A stretch of DNA of 64,000 nt from Endomychus coccineus (lineage: Eukaryota; Arthropoda; Insecta; Coleoptera; Endomychidae): positions 278,523,242-278,587,241 of the forward strand of contig OY294067.1 of assembly GCA_958510875.1 (NCBI GenBank). The letters run 5' to 3'. The notes beneath the pieces were generated by a model. That model saw only the letters and a program-made list of their open reading frames with translations. It did no database searches and was not told where the DNA came from. A program made the position numbers and the translations under genes. Of this stretch, positions 32,352-44,300 are shown piece after piece (positions within the stretch are counted from its first letter, which is position 1; each line of letters opens with the position of its first letter).

Positions 32352-34034
32352 TTGGACGTTGTTTCTTTATTTACAAATATACCTGTTGTTTTGGCATTGA
32401 ATAGCATCAAAAAACGTTGGGCAGAGATTAAAAACCACACACCTCTAGATCAATCGGAATTTATAAATGCTGTAAAATTTTGTTTAGAATGCACATACTT
32501 TCAGTATGGTGAGCAATTTTTTGGACAAATATTCGGCACAGCAATGGGATCTCCTATTTCAGCTACCATTGCTAACCTCGTTATGGAGTGCCTTGAGGAA
32601 TCTGTTATGAGTTCATTAGATTTTCGGCCTATATTCTTTAAACGGTATGTAGACGATTGCCTTATGTGTGTTCCCAACGATAAAATTCAATATGTAATTG
32701 ATAAATTTAACAATTTTCACTGTAAACTTCAATTCACTTGTGAAATAGAATTAAACAATAACATAAATTTCCTTGATATGAACATTAGGCATGATGCTGA
32801 TGGAAAAATAAAAACCTCTTGGTTTACTAAAGAAGTATGGTCTCAACGTTATCTTCACTTCAATTCCGTTGCACCAGCTTGTTATAAAAAAAGTGTCATA
32901 AACAGCCTTACAGATCGCGCGATAAAATTGTCCCATGCAGATGACCGCCCCAAAAATTTAAAAATTGTTCGTACTACACTAGAATTGAATGGCTACCCAA
33001 AAACTTTTTTCAATCCTATCATTAAAGAAAGAATAAACAAAATCTATAATGGTTCGTCTAATAAAAATAACATAAAAGGTAATACAGACAATTTTATAAC
33101 TCTACCTTACATTCCGGAGACCTCAGAGAAAATCAAAAAATGTTTGAAAAAGTATGATATAAATGTTGCGCATAAACCTACTAACTGTGTTGGGAAATAT
33201 TTCTCAAATCTAAAACCGTTAATACCCAAAGATAAACAAACCCACACAGTACACAAATTAAATTGTTTAGATTGCGATGGGACTTGTACTGGAATCTCTA
33301 AACAATATTTACAAAAAATAATGCATGGCCATAAGTATAGCACAAGAAACAAAAACTTAGAAAATTCCACCGTCCTTGCTAAACACTGCTTTGATTATAA
33401 TCATCAATTCAATTACAATAATGTTAATGTTTTAACTAAGGAAACCAATTATTATAAAAGATCTATTCTGGAGATGATTCACATAAAACGTGACTCCAAA
33501 TCTGTAAATCGTAGGACAGATATTCAGACACTAAGTCAGTATTATACTAACTTAATTAACAATTTTATAACTCTACCTTACATTCCGGAGACCTCAGAGA
33601 AAATCAAAAAATGTTTGAAAAAGTATGATATAAATGTTGCGCATAAACCTACTAACTGTGTTGGGAAATATTTCTCAAATCTAAAACCGTTAATACCCAA
33701 AGATAAACAAACCCACACAGTGTATAAATTGAATTGTTTAGATTGTGATGGAACCTATACTGGAATCTCTAAGCAATATTTACAAAAAAGAATGTACGGC
33801 CATAAATATAGCACAAGAAATAACAACTTAGAAAATTCCACCGCCTTTGCTAAGCATTGCTTTGATTATAACCATCAATTTGATTACAAAAATGTTAATA
33901 TCTTAACTAAGGAAACCAATTATTATAAAAGATCTATCCTGGAGATGATTCACATAAAACGGGACCCCAAATCTGTAAATCATAGGGTAGACACACAAAA
34001 TCTAAGTCATATTTATACTAATTTGATTAAATAA
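32352..34034 (+). CDS. Penelope RT (5'-truncated) fused to two tandem GIY-YIG domains
   Basis: About 560 residues with no stop. The RT begins only at the first catalytic aspartate box (LDVVSLFTNIP; ORF also open upstream into the inverted tail), then QIFGTAMGSPISATIANL and the active site FFKRYVDDCLM, then the RT thumb (NNINFLDMNIRHDADG). The N-terminal RT fingers are missing. Two 157-residue units follow (DNA 33089..33559 and 33560..34034), each with NFITLPYIPETSEKIKKCLK, KPTNCVGKYFSNLKPLIP, the GIY-YIG core, a HCFDYNH box and TKETNYYKRSILEMIHIKRD. Unit 2 keeps the nuclease residues (VYKLNC, GTYTG, LQKRM). Unit 1 has VHKLNC, GTCTG and LQKIM, losing both tyrosines and the arginine. So the second domain looks competent and the first looks dead. 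As the RT is truncated, this copy is not autonomous. Confidence 0.88.
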   Translation: MDVVSLFTNIPVVLALNSIKKRWAEIKNHTPLDQSEFINAVKFCLECTYFQYGEQFFGQIFGTAMGSPISATIANLVMECLEESVMSSLDFRPIFFKRYVDDCLMCVPNDKIQYVIDKFNNFHCKLQFTCEIELNNNINFLDMNIRHDADGKIKTSWFTKEVWSQRYLHFNSVAPACYKKSVINSLTDRAIKLSHADDRPKNLKIVRTTLELNGYPKTFFNPIIKERINKIYNGSSNKNNIKGNTDNFITLPYIPETSEKIKKCLKKYDINVAHKPTNCVGKYFSNLKPLIPKDKQTHTVHKLNCLDCDGTCTGISKQYLQKIMHGHKYSTRNKNLENSTVLAKHCFDYNHQFNYNNVNVLTKETNYYKRSILEMIHIKRDSKSVNRRTDIQTLSQYYTNLINNFITLPYIPETSEKIKKCLKKYDINVAHKPTNCVGKYFSNLKPLIPKDKQTHTVYKLNCLDCDGTYTGISKQYLQKRMYGHKYSTRNNNLENSTAFAKHCFDYNHQFDYKNVNILTKETNYYKRSILEMIHIKRDPKSVNHRVDTQNLSHIYTNLIK

Positions 34035-34440
34035 TCTCTTGCAAATTCTTACATACGTCTTTATAAGTGTAGAAAATGTTTTTAGGAAGAATTCGTAATA
34101 GTTATTTCCCAGTACAGGTCTGAAACCGTTCTTAAGGGCCTTGTCATAAATCCTACACATCTGGTTTCGAAAGTAGATACTTGACAAATAACTTCGTTCT
34201 TCTCATTTGTTGTGAGAATACCAATCAATATGCACTCATATATTTTAATAATATTACTGAATAGCGGATTCTTACTACAAAAAAATAATTTTTTATACAT
34301 TAATTCTGACGATACAATTTCGATTATTCGTGGTTCTGTTCGTTTCGACGGCGTGGGCTCTTTTAATTGAAGTTAAATTGTGCGATTTGGACGCTTGTGC
34401 TATAATTAGTTTTAATAAACCCCCTTTTTGGACATAGTGA

Positions 34441-34482
34441 GTCTTCTGATGATGGTCGTGAGACCGAAACGTACGTAAAGAC
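34441..34482 (+). other. Hammerhead-ribozyme-like motif at the Penelope 3' tail
   Basis: Helix I strand GUCUU (34441..34445); core CUGAUGA (34446..34452); extra U; helix II GGUC, loop GUGA, GACC; core GAAA; helix III CGU/ACG with no loop; UA; and the second helix I strand AAGAC (34478..34482), exactly complementary to GUCUU. Predicted cleavage follows A34477. Minimal type I hammerheads with tiny helix III are known from Penelope-like elements. The base between core and helix II is a departure from the consensus. Confidence 0.6.
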
Positions 34483-34804
34483 GAATAGTTAAAACAAAGT
34501 GTTATTGTGACCTATTTCCCGAGAATTTTTATATATAATTCATACTGGGTCAAGAATCTTATTATTATCTTCAAATCTGCTATCGATAGTCAGTATGCAA
34601 TAATCGCAGTCAAACACAGACCTACATGTTTGTTTAGATTGAATCAGTCGCTCTTCCCATTCACGAACGTATCCTCTATTTTCTAGCTAAATTTTAAGAG
34701 GTATTACATACATATCTCTTCAACGAATAATCGGAGTAACTATAAATGATATAGCTGAAACATAAGAATTGAGATACATTCAGAGTAAGTTAACTACTTT
34801 CAGA
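34483..34804. other. Penelope 3' flank; no gene
   Basis: Starts with the family tail TGTGACCTATTTCCCGAGAA (34507) and ATAATTCATACTGGGTCAAG, also seen at 55980 and 57690. The rest is featureless. Confidence 0.45.
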
Positions 34805-34965
34805 ACTACTACCTATATAAGGTACCACTGGAATGTAATATAATTTATTTTACCCTACTACACAATTTAATAATGGCAGTTTGAAAGTGCTTTAAATAAG
34901 TTATAATAATTTTAAGTGGAAGAACTAAGAAGGGTGATAGGATAAACTAAATTATACTTTCGGAA
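34805..34965. mobile_element. Small MITE family, copy A
   Basis: It begins GGTACCACTGGAATGTAATA, with inverted ends ATAATTTATTTTACCCTA and (complement) AATTTAGTTTATCCTATCAC near 34935..34960. Relatives lie at 47285..47505 and 59595..59705. Confidence 0.5.
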
Positions 34966-36254
34966 CATACTATCGTTTCAAGCTCGAGGTATTTTCATGG
35001 TCAACTCTGAGTTTATCAGGTTCAGATTTCTTAGTATCGATACAATATCTTAGTATATGACGTGAATGGGTTTGAGTCATTATGTGAGTGAGTTAATTTT
35101 AATTTTTTAGGCTTCAAATCTCGTATCGCATCATTGGCCCGAGTGGGACGGGAGGACGGAAATGTCAAATAGGTTTGGTAACGGTTATTTCTTTAGTCCT
35201 AAACTGTACATTTCTTGCGCCATCTACCGATAGCTTTCTCAACAACTATACCGATCGGTAACATGTGCGTAGCTTACAACTAGTGGCATTTGCAACAGAA
35301 AAAGAAAACTAACAGTTAAACAGTGACAAGTCTCTCGCTGCATGAACGTAACGTACGTAAGAAATTGAAATTATCCCTTTCCCCTCTCACAGTCGCTTCC
35401 TTTCGCCTTTACGATTCCTATTTTATAGTTATTCTGTGATTCCTATCCGGTTTCAGTTTAATAAAGCGCATATTATTTTTATTTTTAAGGATCTATTTTG
35501 ATTGGTTATCACAAATCATGTTATAATCTTGGATGTTACGCGACACCAACAACTATCAGACTAATTGTGCGTGATTTTACCGTAACGTCATTTTACTTAT
35601 CGTAATATTCCATAGTTCTCAGTTAGGTTATGAGTTCATGTCCTTACAGACTAATTGTTGTGGAATTTGGAGTTTGTCCAAATTGGTTGAAATGTGATGT
35701 GGCATCTATTTTATTACTATAGTTTCAAGTTTCAACTTACTTTGGATTACTGAAAAGTGCAGCGTAAAGGATTACCTGTGCAACAATGCCCAGATGACAT
35801 AGAGCAGGTAAATAAATTATAGGCAAAATTAAAAACATCCATGGCCCTGGAATTTACTTATTCTTAAAAGATGTTGAACAATTTGAACATGTAAAATCAT
35901 ATAATTATTCAAAGGTTCTTCTAGAGCTATGTATTTTAGTTAAGTAGGCTAATTTATGCAATACAACAAAATAACAATTGTTAATGTAGTTTACACGGTC
36001 TTATTTTCCCTATTATTAAATAAATGCGCCTTAACTTATTGAGCATATGGTTTTAATCACAGTCTTAATGTTACTACTACTCAAACTCATGAATATGGGT
36101 TCCCTATCGACCATCTAGATATCTAATGATGTTTTGTTAAGATATTACCATTAATTATAAACCAGTTGAATATCAGTTTGCTAGGATATTCTACAGTCTA
36201 ATGGAATCATATTGATTACATTATATTGTCAAATTTCGTTTATTATACGTTTGA
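34966..36254. other. No gene recognised; one GC-richer block
   Basis: 35130..35400 is less AT-rich than its surroundings and contains GCGCCATCTACCG. It might be regulatory DNA within the long intron or an old element. No open frame or known motif supports a call. Confidence 0.25.
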
Positions 36255-36930
36255 TAGAGTTAAACCGTCTTAGGTAAAACTATTTTTTTTTTCATAAGCA
36301 TGTGCCCTAACTTGGTTTTCGAGATATAGGTGTCAAAGTTATTAGAAAAAAATGTTTTTTAATAATTACTCAAAAATCTTTTAGCTGATATTAATAAAAC
36401 TTGGCATGCTTATTTGCGGTCATAAGGGGTTTCTTTCAATATAATTAAAATGAAATTATTAATTCCAGCGGCGTCCCAGAGGGTAATCTAATTGATATTA
36501 GGTAGTACAAATCATTGTAATTCACTGTAAAAACCGGTTCCCTGCATGTAACAAGAAAAACTATCTAATTCATATAAGGACAAATTTATTTATTTTATTT
36601 TATTACAAAACTTTCAACTTTCAAAAATTCACAAAAACTGCTCAAAATGACCACAATCTCTTTCAAAGCAAAGTGCTCACCTGCGGATGACAGATTCTGC
36701 AGCTGCACTGCACTGTGCTGGTGTGTTCTCTCGTGCTGCTTGAACAATTCTTTCCCGGAGTCAAAAGGTTTTTGAGTAATTAATAAAAATCATTTTTTTT
36801 TTTAACTTTGACATCCTGTATCTGGAAAACCATGCAAGTTAGGACTCATGCTCATAAGATTTTTTTTATTTTTACCGAAGAAACCGATCCTAAACGTTTG
36901 GCAGTTTAAACTTGGATCATCCTGTATATT
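36255..36930. mobile_element. Mariner-derived MITE with remnant transposase tail
   Basis: The arms 36262..36372 and 36770..36880 are inverted relatives (CATAAGCATGTGCCCTAACTT versus complement of AAGTTAGGACTCATGCTCAT; then TGTCAAAGTTA). The right end closes with CATCCTGTATA. Inside, on minus near 36610..36760, LRERIVQAARENTPAQCSAA and FERDCGHFEQFL resemble the C-terminus of insect mariner-type transposases, so it is an internal deletion product. Confidence 0.6.
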
Positions 36931-39900
36931 GACTCAAAAATGAATCTAAAAAACAATTAAAATGTTATGCCAATCAGATCAAATCGACGATGTTTATCTG
37001 TTTTTTTTATATAAAACTAGTTCAAAGTGTTTTATTAACATTAGTTTTGTGGTTTGTTGGGAACTATCAACATTATTCCAAAAAAATTATTTTCATTCTT
37101 GAAGTTGGTCGGCAATCGAAACCCAATGAAAAATAATTATTATTTGACAACTACGTACATTCAACTTCCTTACAAATGCACTCAATCAATTAGGAAATAG
37201 GTAATAGATAGTATATATTGAATTAGTACAAACTTACTTTTATTTACTTTCATTAATGATGAGCTGTTAATTGAGCTAATATTTATTTATCGACTTTTTA
37301 CTTATATATGTAATACGTAAAGGAAGTATTGTAAGTTATAGACATAAAACCACTAATTTACACTAAATAAACAATGAATGTTTACTATTATCCACTATTG
37401 CTTACAAATACACAGTCACCATCTGAGCTAAGTTATAAAATATAATTTCAATCGGGCCAGACAAATTTTCTAAATTTCGCAGATATATCCGGCTTAAGCA
37501 TTTCTGAATCGATCTAGACTAAATTATTTTTGAGATGAAGTTCATGTGCGTGCTGCGACCAATTGTCGAGACGATTGCGCCGTTCCCTCGGGCGTTCCTA
37601 TTGGTCAATAAGAAGTGTGGTATACGCTATAGGGGATTGCACGCCAATGATTATTGTGTTTCCCTTTGTCGGCGACATGCCGCTTTCAGGAGCACATTAA
37701 TTTTAATGTGAAAATTTTTGGTCTACTCTTCTACGTTGATCGGGTATGCGGTTACAAAATGGAGTATATACTGTTATAAAAAAAGGCTTTACTTTTTTTT
37801 TTATTTATAAACTTCTATGAATTTAATTTGTATGAAATTTTCTTTTTTAATATTCCGGCTAGCTTTCTTTATTTTGTTTTGATTTGAATTTATATTTTTG
37901 ATTTGATTTTGAAATGTTCTTTTTATATGGAATTAAACACAATATTTTTGTTGGAATGTTAAAAATTCTATATTTAAAATTAATGATTTTATGTTATTTC
38001 TTACGATTTGTTTTATGTTCTACAATTCTATGCTTAACCTCCAAAACTGGTTAATATTACTCATTATTTATAAACAACAATCTTACTTTCAGATATACAA
38101 ATGATGATACAAGGATGATATTATAAACAGACTTACTTTTAGTTATTCAATAATATGTTAGAAAATTTTGGCAATGTTCAGTTGATTTTGTATATTCTTG
38201 ATGATTTTAATTTATCACTTTAAAAACACAATTACTCTGCTTTGAAACAAACACAGGTAAACTACGTGGTTACTTCTTTTGAAATTCAGGAACTGTTGAT
38301 GATAAATTGTTAACTTGTTCTATTCTTTCAAGATATAAAACATATAAAACTTTATCGAAGACTGGATACTATACGATGATGCTATTTATTAGCTGTGGTT
38401 ATTATAACCTTACTTTCTTATGAAGATTCAAGACACTACTTGATTTGTAGAAATATTTTTCTAGCTTCGGTTACTTTAACTTATCGAAGCTACTGAGACT
38501 ACTTGAGTTCTCCGATTTTATTCAAAAACTAAGGTTATGGAAATATGCTTGAGCTGCAGAAGATGCTTGAATCTTAGATGTTATTGCAAGCCTGCCCTCT
38601 TTTCTATTTCTGATTTCCTTTTATAAGAGTTACAAAGGCAAGCCAGTTGATGCCTTAATTGACCAATGAAATGTTTTCTTTGCTTATCAAGGATGCTTTG
38701 GTCATTGTTGAAAACTGACATAACTTTTAATTGTTGACCTATTTGACGTTTCTTAATTTCCTCGACCAATCAGAATAGAGTATTCTATAAATTTTGAATT
38801 ATTGAAGATTTTCAAATTATTTAAAGTGATTATGCTTTCTGCTATCTAAATTAATATTGCCTACATTTTTCCACACATTTTGGTATAAGATAACCTATGA
38901 TTAGGTTAATATTAACTTGATTATTCCAATATTTATATCAATTTTGACACTTGCTAATTCTTAAATCTAATACATAATATAAAATATCAATAACATTTCT
39001 ATAACATTATATAACTCAAATTTCCTAATTCTATCTTAAATCTATAACATATTTTAATAGTTTGTGCTATCTTATGATAGTCTGGGAATCATTTCAATTA
39101 TGATTTCTTATTTCGTATCACTGTACGTTTATCCACTTTCACTGTTTTCTTGTTTACACTTCTTATTCTATTTACATTATTTTGTTCTACATTGTTTAAT
39201 ACCTTATACTATCTACAATTTAACTTTTAATAATGTTTTTAATTCCATATTTTATATATGTTATTATTCTCTTCTGATTTTAATGTTCGTTAAGTTCAAT
39301 TTTTCTTATTTTATGTTGTTTAGGAAATGAAATCATAACAATACAAACAAGTAAAACGCTATATAGCTATTAATTGTGAACCGCATGTGACATTCTTGAT
39401 ATTCTTCTTACCGGTCATCTATCTTGAACCTTTTAGTAATTTCATGATAGTTTCTTGTAGATTCAAGTTAAGGTAAAAAATCCCGGAGAGTATTGAAAAA
39501 CAATATCATAACCGTCATTAATAACAATGGGCCTCAGTTATATGAACGAATAGCTGAAACTTTGAGGAACATGAGTCTGTAACGTGTAAATTCCACTTTA
39601 CGGCTTAGAAATGGTCGCTGTAGGACAATCGGTTAACTCCTGTGACATCAGCTATGCTAGACCGTATATTCGGTATATTCTGAGAGTCATGGACCGTACC
39701 TATATTCTAAGGGTCTTTGTTGCTCGGTGTCAGTTACCGCTTTTCTTTCGAGGGTGTTCTGTGAGACGCCGGAAAGGAAGAGAAAATGTTACTTCTGGTC
39801 AATTCGTTCGAGTGGAAAGTCGATTGCTAGGTTATTTCAACAGGGAGGTGATACCAAGCGTGTGTTTGGAACCAAATTCTGGGAATATCCTTCCGTTGAA

Positions 39901-40584
39901 AACCAAGACATCAATCACCAATTTGGATTGGAATATTTGGAATTAATTGGATAATTGATATACCTTCGGGGATCTAAACTTAGTTTTCGACGTGACTGGC
40001 TGTGAACGGAAGTAAAAGTTGTCTTATTTGAACCCTATCGTGTTAGAGGGTTCTTCTTCTTCCCTATATTTTTGTCTATGTTGTGGAAAGTTCAACAAGA
40101 ACTGTGTTGAGGATTGTTTGGAATCTGCTGTGGGGAGATCACTTAGGAGTCACTGATTTATTTGTGCTGTACAATCGTGGAAACGGTATCATAATTGTGG
40201 CAGGGACCCCTACATGAAGTAGAAGTAATTAATCATCACCAAGCAAATACAACATCAACTCTCACCAGGTCAGATTATCGATTGTGGTTTTGTGTAACAA
40301 TTTTAATAATCATTGAGTATTGTATATTATGTAAATTCAATCAACTGTTCACTTGTTTAAATGATTTAAGTAACTAATTTCATTCACATTTTCTAATCAT
40401 TCGCTTCATATCTCATTAATATGAGTTTGTCATAAATTATATCAATATTAGTATTTCAAAGTAAATTTCAATCATTCTGGGTACAGGTCTTTTATTTTCT
40501 TCCTTTCAGGGTAATTTAACCTGGGGACTTGAGTATTTGCATCCCCTAGTTATATATATAATTCATTGGTTGGTTAAAATACTC
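36931..40584. other. Long non-coding stretch; possible LTR at its right end
   Basis: 36931..39350 is very AT-rich with no coding signal. 39600..40584 is less AT-rich and, as it directly precedes a primer-site-like sequence, may be an LTR or its upstream part. No second LTR copy was found in the window. Short open frames at 39611..39954 show no domain. Confidence 0.3.
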
Positions 40585-40595
40585 TGGCGCCCGAA
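40585..40595 (+). other. Retroelement primer-site-like sequence (tRNA-Lys type)
   Basis: TGGCGCCCGAA matches the 3' end complement of tRNA-Lys used by many Gypsy-type elements. No gag follows, so at most a solo remnant. Confidence 0.3.
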
Positions 40596-41284
40596 TTTTT
40601 AATATCTGAAATATAACCTACGACCATCTTCACTGTAGCTGTCGGCAACCAAGTGATAAAATAGAGCTTTAGTTTATCCTTTAGTAAGAGTAAATAAGAA
40701 CCCTTACAAGTCGGTTGAATGATATTGAGATCCAAAACTGATGTCACGAATTGGAATTTGTGGAGAAACCTGAAATATTCCGAATAGTTTGGTATTTGGA
40801 CAACTCAAAATTGATGTTGATCAAATTCCAGAAACATCAAGAGAATAATATATACATTGGTCGATCATTTATCAAATTCGGGAATGAAGTTTCATGAAGT
40901 CTGCTCGGAATTCTATATATCCTATGTTTTAAACTTACATTAGCGAGATTTTTTACTTATTATTAAATATGAACGTGCATAGCAGGCGTGGTGAAACCTT
41001 TATAAATAAGCCATGAGTGCCATGACCCATATTCGAATTTAAAGGTTTAAGCTACAATGAGCTCATCTAGATTCATTCAATTAATTGTATGGGACTGGGA
41101 ATAAACATTTTCATGTTGATAGTGCCAGTCTGCCAGCTGTCTTTTTAATAGAAATTTTATAATTATTGTTCGTACGACACTCATTGATGTATCACAGTTT
41201 TTGGTTTTGGAAAAAAATGTCTTGTACGAGCCTGCATTAGTAACGGTTTTGATGATAAAGAGAAAATAAATAAAATATTTGCTT

Positions 41285-41340
41285 GCTCTGATATTCGAAC
41301 CCACACAGCTGCATTGTTTACTAAGCTACGACAGCTGTTG
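41285..41340 (-). repeat. tRNA-derived SINE head
   Basis: On minus: GTAGCTTAGTAAACAATGCA (box A region) and GGGTTCGAATATC (box B). The tail toward 41100 is AT-rich with ATTTTATTTATTTTC. The acceptor stem does not close. It is a different tRNA source from the tRNA-Glu-like repeats. Confidence 0.5.
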
Positions 41341-41345
41341 CGGAA

Positions 41346-44300
41346 AGAATTGGTTCAGAACAGTATAAATATCAGCACAGTATAAAATTATTATCCTATA
41401 TGGAAATATAAACCCAATAAATTAATTTCTATTTCTCTTATTTTCATATTCTAATTCTTGCTCGAGTTCTTTCAGTGTATGTCAAACAGCTATTGAAAAA
41501 TCATCGTATTTGGTGAATAGGAATCCAACAAAAAAAAATCCTTTAAGATATTGTGTGCTTATTCCCATTAATTTTGCCTACGAATCATAAGCCAAACAAT
41601 GATTGAGTTCGTAGAATATCCTCTGCGATATTTTAATTAACCTCTGAATGAGCATTTGAATCTTTTTTTGTCTGTGCCGCCTTCACTTACGAAGTTCTTA
41701 TTTAAAATGCAAAATGCATTGTAGTTCAATTCTCCATTAGCAAAACACAAATGTATCATAAAAAAAATCGCCATGTTTCTGCACATTGCCGATTTATTTT
41801 CGATTATTTCCAAGTACTGTCCAGCATTCCCGAACAATGCCCATCAATGCCGTTAGTATTACGGAAAATGTGTACCTATTGGCACATTGAGGAACTCCTC
41901 GGAAACAATAGTTGCATTCTACTTGCCTTTAGCGACTAGGTTCAACTGATGAGTCCAAATTCCCGAATACACACGATACGACTCGTATTACCTATGCTTA
42001 CTCACACAATTTACGGTTTTAGGCGAGGTTTCAGGTACCTATAATAAAATATTAAAATATGTTAACTATAACAATAGCATACTTTCCCAAGTATTTGAAT
42101 GGAATTATCAAAGTAATCTGAATCGCATTAAGGGCAAGGAAATTGCTAGGAAAATTGATATTCTCTCATGTGTTCAATTTATGTTATTGATTCCAATATA
42201 ATATAATATTATAATATTATGTTTCTCTTGTAGAAACAAAATTGAAAAATCAGTAAGTAGTTCTGCAGGCGATAGTCGATATGACTTGAACTTATGCCAC
42301 GTTTACTACTAAGCCCCTTACTCTAATTATTGTTGAGAAATAAAATAAGTTTTGACCAAATAAATCATATCTTGTTCAATTTTTCAGGGACTTTACACCT
42401 TGTCCTCTTTTATATAGAGTTCCGCAATAGCCATTACTTGGAGAGAATATGGCGGATTGTATTGTTGTAATTGTCGGGTAATCGTGTTTGTGGTGCTTAT
42501 AATATACACTGCTCCTAGAAACCGATAAAATGAAATTTTCCGCGTAGTTACCATCGTTAAGCTAACCTAACTTTTGTAATTTACTGTTGTATTTCTTTAT
42601 TAGGCACATTTCTTAGTAAAGTTAGTATGAAACAGGAAGGGCGAACAACAGAACACTCTTAAATTAGAATGCAGGGCCAACCATTGTCATTTGTTATATA
42701 GGAACTCTACACTGAGCTACCGAGACCTTTTGGAACAAACGATGGGAATTAGATAAAGACGCTTTAGCGGCGATGACGGCAACCTTTAGTCGATTCGTAG
42801 GCATTCGAGAATTTGGGATCATAAGTTACCCTTATTCACTAGACGCAAATTGGTATACTGGCTTCCTGACATTGCCTTATTGGAATCGGACATGACTAGC
42901 GTCATCTCTTGGATCAAAATTACACTTAGATTTGGTGAGGTGATTTTCGAAATCCGATTTGCCAGTTATGAGTCATTGAATGATCAAGTACTCAGTTCCT
43001 GTACAAGCGTAGACAGAAATCGGTTGGTCCTAAAGTATACGCGAGACATAGAATGTAATACTTTCTCTTATACGCTTTGCGGTGACAAAATTCCAATTTG
43101 ACAAAGATTAAGCAAACAACGAATACTGTCACGTCAACTAAAACATCTTGTAACGTCTTTATTCGAGCTTCAAACAATGCTTGGAAAAGTTCAGTTCTAA
43201 CTTGAAGAATTCCTACCCTAATCACTTACATCCTTCCGGAAATACATTTATGTGTGCTAGTTGGCTAATAACCTATAATTATGTATTTGAGATTAGTAGA
43301 CCATCAAAATCCAAACAGTTACAGAAAACTGGACAAATTAACTACCAGGTGTGTTTCCGCTATTTTTTCCATAAGGTTTGTACAAACCCTTATGTGAGCT
43401 TCAAACGTTTTCTGTTATATTTGATCGAATTTTCTTCAGCACTTCGAAATCAATTGTGTCAACTCGGACATTAATATTACACAGGAAGTTTAATGTCGCC
43501 ATTTATGAATCATATTAGAACCTCTAGCAAACTGGAACAAGGAAATAAAAATGTAAACAATAAATATTTACAAATACTCGCAGTGATTTAAACAAGAGAT
43601 ATTTCCAGTATTCCAGTAGCAATTCCTAATCTATTCTGATAACATCAAGTGTCAATATTGGAATACCTATTACTCTTCAGTACGGAGTATTGATCCTTTT
43701 GTTGCTTTCTTAGATAGATGCGTTGAAATTATGTTTACTGAACTTGAACAAGATTAAGCTTGCTTCAGATCGAAAATATTTTGTTTTCAATTGTTAATGA
43801 GGGGTACTCTAATTATAACAACCTCGATCTAGTCTCGTGAGTACAATAACCCCACAACCAAGGTGTTTTAACTTTATTCCACACGCCATAGCATAATATT
43901 AGAGTTAAGGCACGGAAGAAGACTAAACTTCCGTGGAAGGGGTAATTCCAGTAATATACGCAGGATAGACGGGATCTCCGGGTCGTAGTCCTTGCGCATA
44001 CAAACGCTATTGCACAGATTAGGGTGCTATTGAAATTTCACATCCTTACGCAGTAGACGCGATTGTGTACAACAGCTCTTTACGACTTAAGTAGAAAAAA
44101 CCTTACGCCACGACGTCGATAGAATATCGGACCATTTGCTTGTAAACTTGTGAAGTTTGTCAAATAAGCGTCGCCTTCACTATGTCCATCAGGAATTCAT
44201 GAAAAACAAACAATCAATAAAAATACTTATATATTACCGTGTGATTTTATGTGTTTTGTTTCATTTACAGTTTATTATTCAGTTTTTTTTTATCTGTCTT

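Larger units (their letters stand above)
32274..34482 (+). mobile_element. Penelope-like element with terminal inverted tail copies
   Basis: A ~52-bp segment at 32274..32325 is the reverse complement of 34393..34445 (AAGACTCACTATGTCC, then a G-run and TTTATTAAAACTAATTATAG). Between them lies one ORF with RT and two GIY-YIG domains. Penelope elements often carry an inverted extra tail at their 5' side next to a truncated ORF, as here. The right end continues into a hammerhead-like motif. PLEs use the GIY-YIG nuclease for target-primed reverse transcription. Confidence 0.8.

Noticed and set aside
32751..33370. Minus-strand ORFs opposite the Penelope gene
   Set aside because: Antisense shadows of a clear RT/GIY-YIG coding frame.
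39611..39954. Overlapping ORFs of 111 and 75 residues
   Set aside because: Arg/Gly/Ser text without a domain, in a region that more likely belongs to an LTR.
42850..43474. Two ORFs of 83 and 97 residues
   Set aside because: No recognisable domain, no splice-linked neighbours and no repeat partner.
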